A stretch of DNA of 64,000 nucleotides from Lottia gigantea (Eukaryota > Mollusca > Gastropoda > Lottiidae), in NCBI RefSeq assembly GCF_000327385.1, contig NW_008710834.1, positions 455,043 through 519,042 on the forward strand, written 5' to 3'. Numbering within the stretch: the stretch's first letter is position 1; the number at the start of each line of letters is the position of its first letter. The notes beneath the pieces were generated by a model, which searched no databases, was not told the DNA's origin, and saw nothing but the letters and a program-made list of their open reading frames with translations. Both the position numbers and the translations under genes were made by a program. This document shows positions 61,501 to 64,000 of this stretch, piece after piece.

Positions 61501-64000
61501 TAGTTCTACCATCGACCGTTATAGCACCTTATATTATTTTCTTAATCACTACAAGTCTTGTGATTTTCACACTAAAAACCGGTCGATAAACGACTACCTT
61601 CATTCTTCCTAACACTTATTTCTTTCTAAAGCTGTCTTAACATTTAAAATATTAACGACTTTCCAATAATTGGTATTAGGAACGAACAAGTAATCGAACA
61701 CATCGTTTGACACTATTTCAGAACAAGATAAATGTTTGCCAATTTTTATTCTTCTTAACGGTTATGTTCGATTCAAGTGGTATGTTAATCGCCAACAAGG
61801 GATTGGTTATTATTTGGCCGATATATACTAAGCATAAACGATGATCATCTCTTTGTTTTAGAAATATAGGCTACGATTCTTATTGCAAGACTTAATTTAT
61901 CTATTATTCCTTAACTTCATTGTACGACATTATTCTTTGTGATATTTTCAATAATTCATACACAGGTTATTAGACAATGAAAACTGTGTCATAGAAATAT
62001 AAGGCAGTATTCTTATCATTAGTTCTCTCAATTTTGTCTGATTTAATTCAGATCAGTTGGATGAAGAGCACTTGGGATTTTTTCATATAAAGATTTATAT
62101 CCTAGGGTTTTTTCTATATTTTAATAATTAATAAAAAGATATAAGATATTGTCGTGCTTAATGGTAATCTCTGTCTAGGACCTAATTTACACTTCCTGCT
62201 AATCAATTCCAACAACTTTGTATTAATTAAATATTTACTAATTTCTTTCTTATCGTATTAACATCATAAAAATAGATTTCCGTCCTTGACCAATGACCTA
62301 GGTTAGAACTTAAATGGAAATTTCTCTAACTTTTAAGTCCAAAAACGTTGAAAAAACCTTAAATTTATTCAAAATTATAAGAAAACTATCATTTTTAGAC
62401 CACTAGTTCGATCTCTCAAAACTCTCGTATTAAGTAGAGTATGCCAATCACTACCGCCGTAAGGTTGTACTTGGTTGAAGTCAAATTCTGCTTTTCTTAA
62501 AATCTGAAAGCTAGGTTTATTAGGCTTAAATAGAGTGCTAGAGTATACTAATTGCTGAAAATGTTGCATAACGGTATAAAAGTTCCTCTTTCTCACTGTC
62601 TGAATACAGTAGTAAAATGCCGAGTTAACTTCTCAGAAACTGTAAACGGCTAATAACCAAATCAAAACATATGTTCAACAGCTTTACATTTCTATCAACA
62701 TCGTTTTGACAGTTTTTGACAAATAAAAAATCTTCCACTAACAAGTGTTCATATTTTCTCTGAAATTAAATCTTATAAAGAACATTTGAAAAGAAAATAA
62801 TTCCCAAGACATCAAAACATTTTGAAGGGAATTTGTAATAAAAAAATAATCGTTTTCGGAAGACTTCAACTTTTCTTAAAGCTCATTAATTCATTATGGC
62901 CTTGCGAAAATTGTTTGGTACTTTTGGGTTGCTTTAGGGATTGAAAACAGACTAAGCATGCTTTATTTTTGGCAAGAAAAATTTCAAACCTTTTCGCAAA
63001 ATCCCAAATTGATGATCAAATTAAATATGGACTTGATACATTCCGCTGTGGGAACTTAATTTTACAGTTTATGCCATCGAATTTTACGTTTATTTTGATG
63101 CCAAGAGAAAAAGAAAATATGCTGTAAAATTGTTTTATTATCGTGAAAGTGCGAAAAAAAATTATCTTTCTGTTTTATATAAACAGACACATTTACAAGC
63201 AAAATTGACATATTTAGGGCATCAAATATGCACGTGCTATCTGGAGGTCACAAGCAGTGGCATGTTGAACATAGCAAACTAACACAGAACGTGGATTATG
63301 TTGCATTGCGGATTTGAATGTTTTGGTATAAGATATCACTCCGCACGTTTAACTAGCCGTTATTTCAACAGAATTCGATACGACACTTATAACGGAATGT
63401 AAATAAAAGATAAATTGGAAGCAAAACAAACCAGCGACAGATGTTGATAGTTTGAACATCAAACGATATTTTTGGCGTATTTTGAATTCGATCGTGGAAC
63501 CGTTTTGAAAACAACATCACAACAATTTGTTGAAGAAATAACCAATTTAGCGTTGAGTTTCTCTAAGGGTGGAAGATTAGAACCGCCGTGTTTCTTTAAG
63601 AAAGGATGGTTGAGGATCATGTACTGGGATGTTTTGTAAACGGAGTAGAATATATATAAAGAATTCAGTGTAACAGAGTCTACATCAAATATAAACTGAG
63701 GATTAAATTCTCGTTTTTTTACATGATTTTTTCATGTTACACTCTTGAACTTGAGCTTTTTTTTTGCCACATTCTCTTATTTCGCCATTGTCTATAACAA
63801 TGTAAGAAAAAAAAACCCAACAACACTAAGCCCAGAATGTGTAAAAATCAGATTATTGTTATTTAACCTCTATATTTTAGTAAATTTCTTCCATGATCTC
63901 ACTCACCTAACGCTTCATTAAAGTGATTGCAATAATCTACAAGCTACTATGTGTTAAATTTAAAACATTTCCTTATGATCTCAAACGCGGAACGGTTTGA
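58565..64000 (+). other. Probable intron of the MPAK gene to the right edge
   Basis: No further exon that continues phase 1 could be recognised. Contains the 16-bp palindrome at 58904-58919 and an isolated CACGTG at 58814. A TATATAAAG near 63650 has no convincing start site after it. Minus-strand open frames at 60486-60740 and 62375-62596 have no family motif. Confidence 0.4.
58904..58919. promoter_or_regulatory. Perfect palindrome GAGGTCACGTGACCTC (E-box/CLEAR within AGGTCA inverted repeat)
   Basis: Sixteen bases, fully self-complementary. The centre GTCACGTGAC is the USF/TFEB (CLEAR) site. The flanks make an inverted repeat of the nuclear-receptor half-site AGGTCA with a 2-bp spacer. It is 340 bp after an exon, a usual place for intronic regulatory sites. 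Confidence 0.4.

Noticed and set aside
63640-63690. TATATAAAG as a promoter at the right edge
   Set aside because: TATA-like words are common in AT-rich DNA and no initiator at the proper distance or exon follows.

Overview
The window is AT-rich (roughly two thirds A+T), repeat-bearing animal nuclear DNA with short exons, long introns and long gene-poor stretches. Intron-split genes with canonical GT/AG sites, several minisatellites and a LINE-like reverse-transcriptase scrap all say metazoan. A lophotrochozoan, perhaps mollusc-like, source is a weak guess. It rests on two dispersed repeat families of a kind I associate with mollusc genomes: a GAGTTTTACGTC-type element and a GAGTTAYTTCCCTT-type element. 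Neither could be checked against a database.

Region by region: (1) 75-2821, minus strand, holds six coding exons of a GMC-family flavin oxidoreductase (choline/glucose-dehydrogenase-like). All splice phases agree. The 3' half of the gene lies beyond the left edge. (2) 2.9-41 kb is essentially a gene desert. It carries a 23-bp AT-rich minisatellite (4.27-5.23 kb) and a 43-bp minisatellite whose units each carry a splice-donor-like motif (20.0-20.86 kb). It also has fragments of dispersed repeats, a GC-rich open segment at 18.5-18.7 kb, several dense clusters of transcription-factor-like motifs that resemble enhancers, and three different minisatellites packed into 37.5-40.55 kb. (3) 41.3-42.14 kb is CpG-rich, carries a perfect CRE palindrome and ends in a good splice donor. 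It is a candidate promoter and first exon for the gene to its right. (4) 50.9-58.6 kb, plus strand, holds two phase-matched exons: a 5'UTR exon whose last 13 bases start a protein (MPAK...), then a 93-nt exon encoding an acidic/Ser-rich segment and a short basic, NLS-like stretch. The gene continues past the right edge. I do not recognise its product. (5) 58.6-64 kb looks like intron of that gene, with one striking 16-bp palindrome.

The two genes are divergently arranged and about 38-48 kb apart, depending on where the plus-strand gene begins. One reading is that the space between is regulatory landscape for the plus-strand gene. That is inference from motif clusters and spacing, not demonstrated. 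I found no convincing undescribed genetic system. The most unusual items are the splice-donor minisatellite, the CRE palindrome overlapping the start codon at 51029, the GC-rich open segment at 18.5 kb and the hammerhead-like motif at 35.5 kb.
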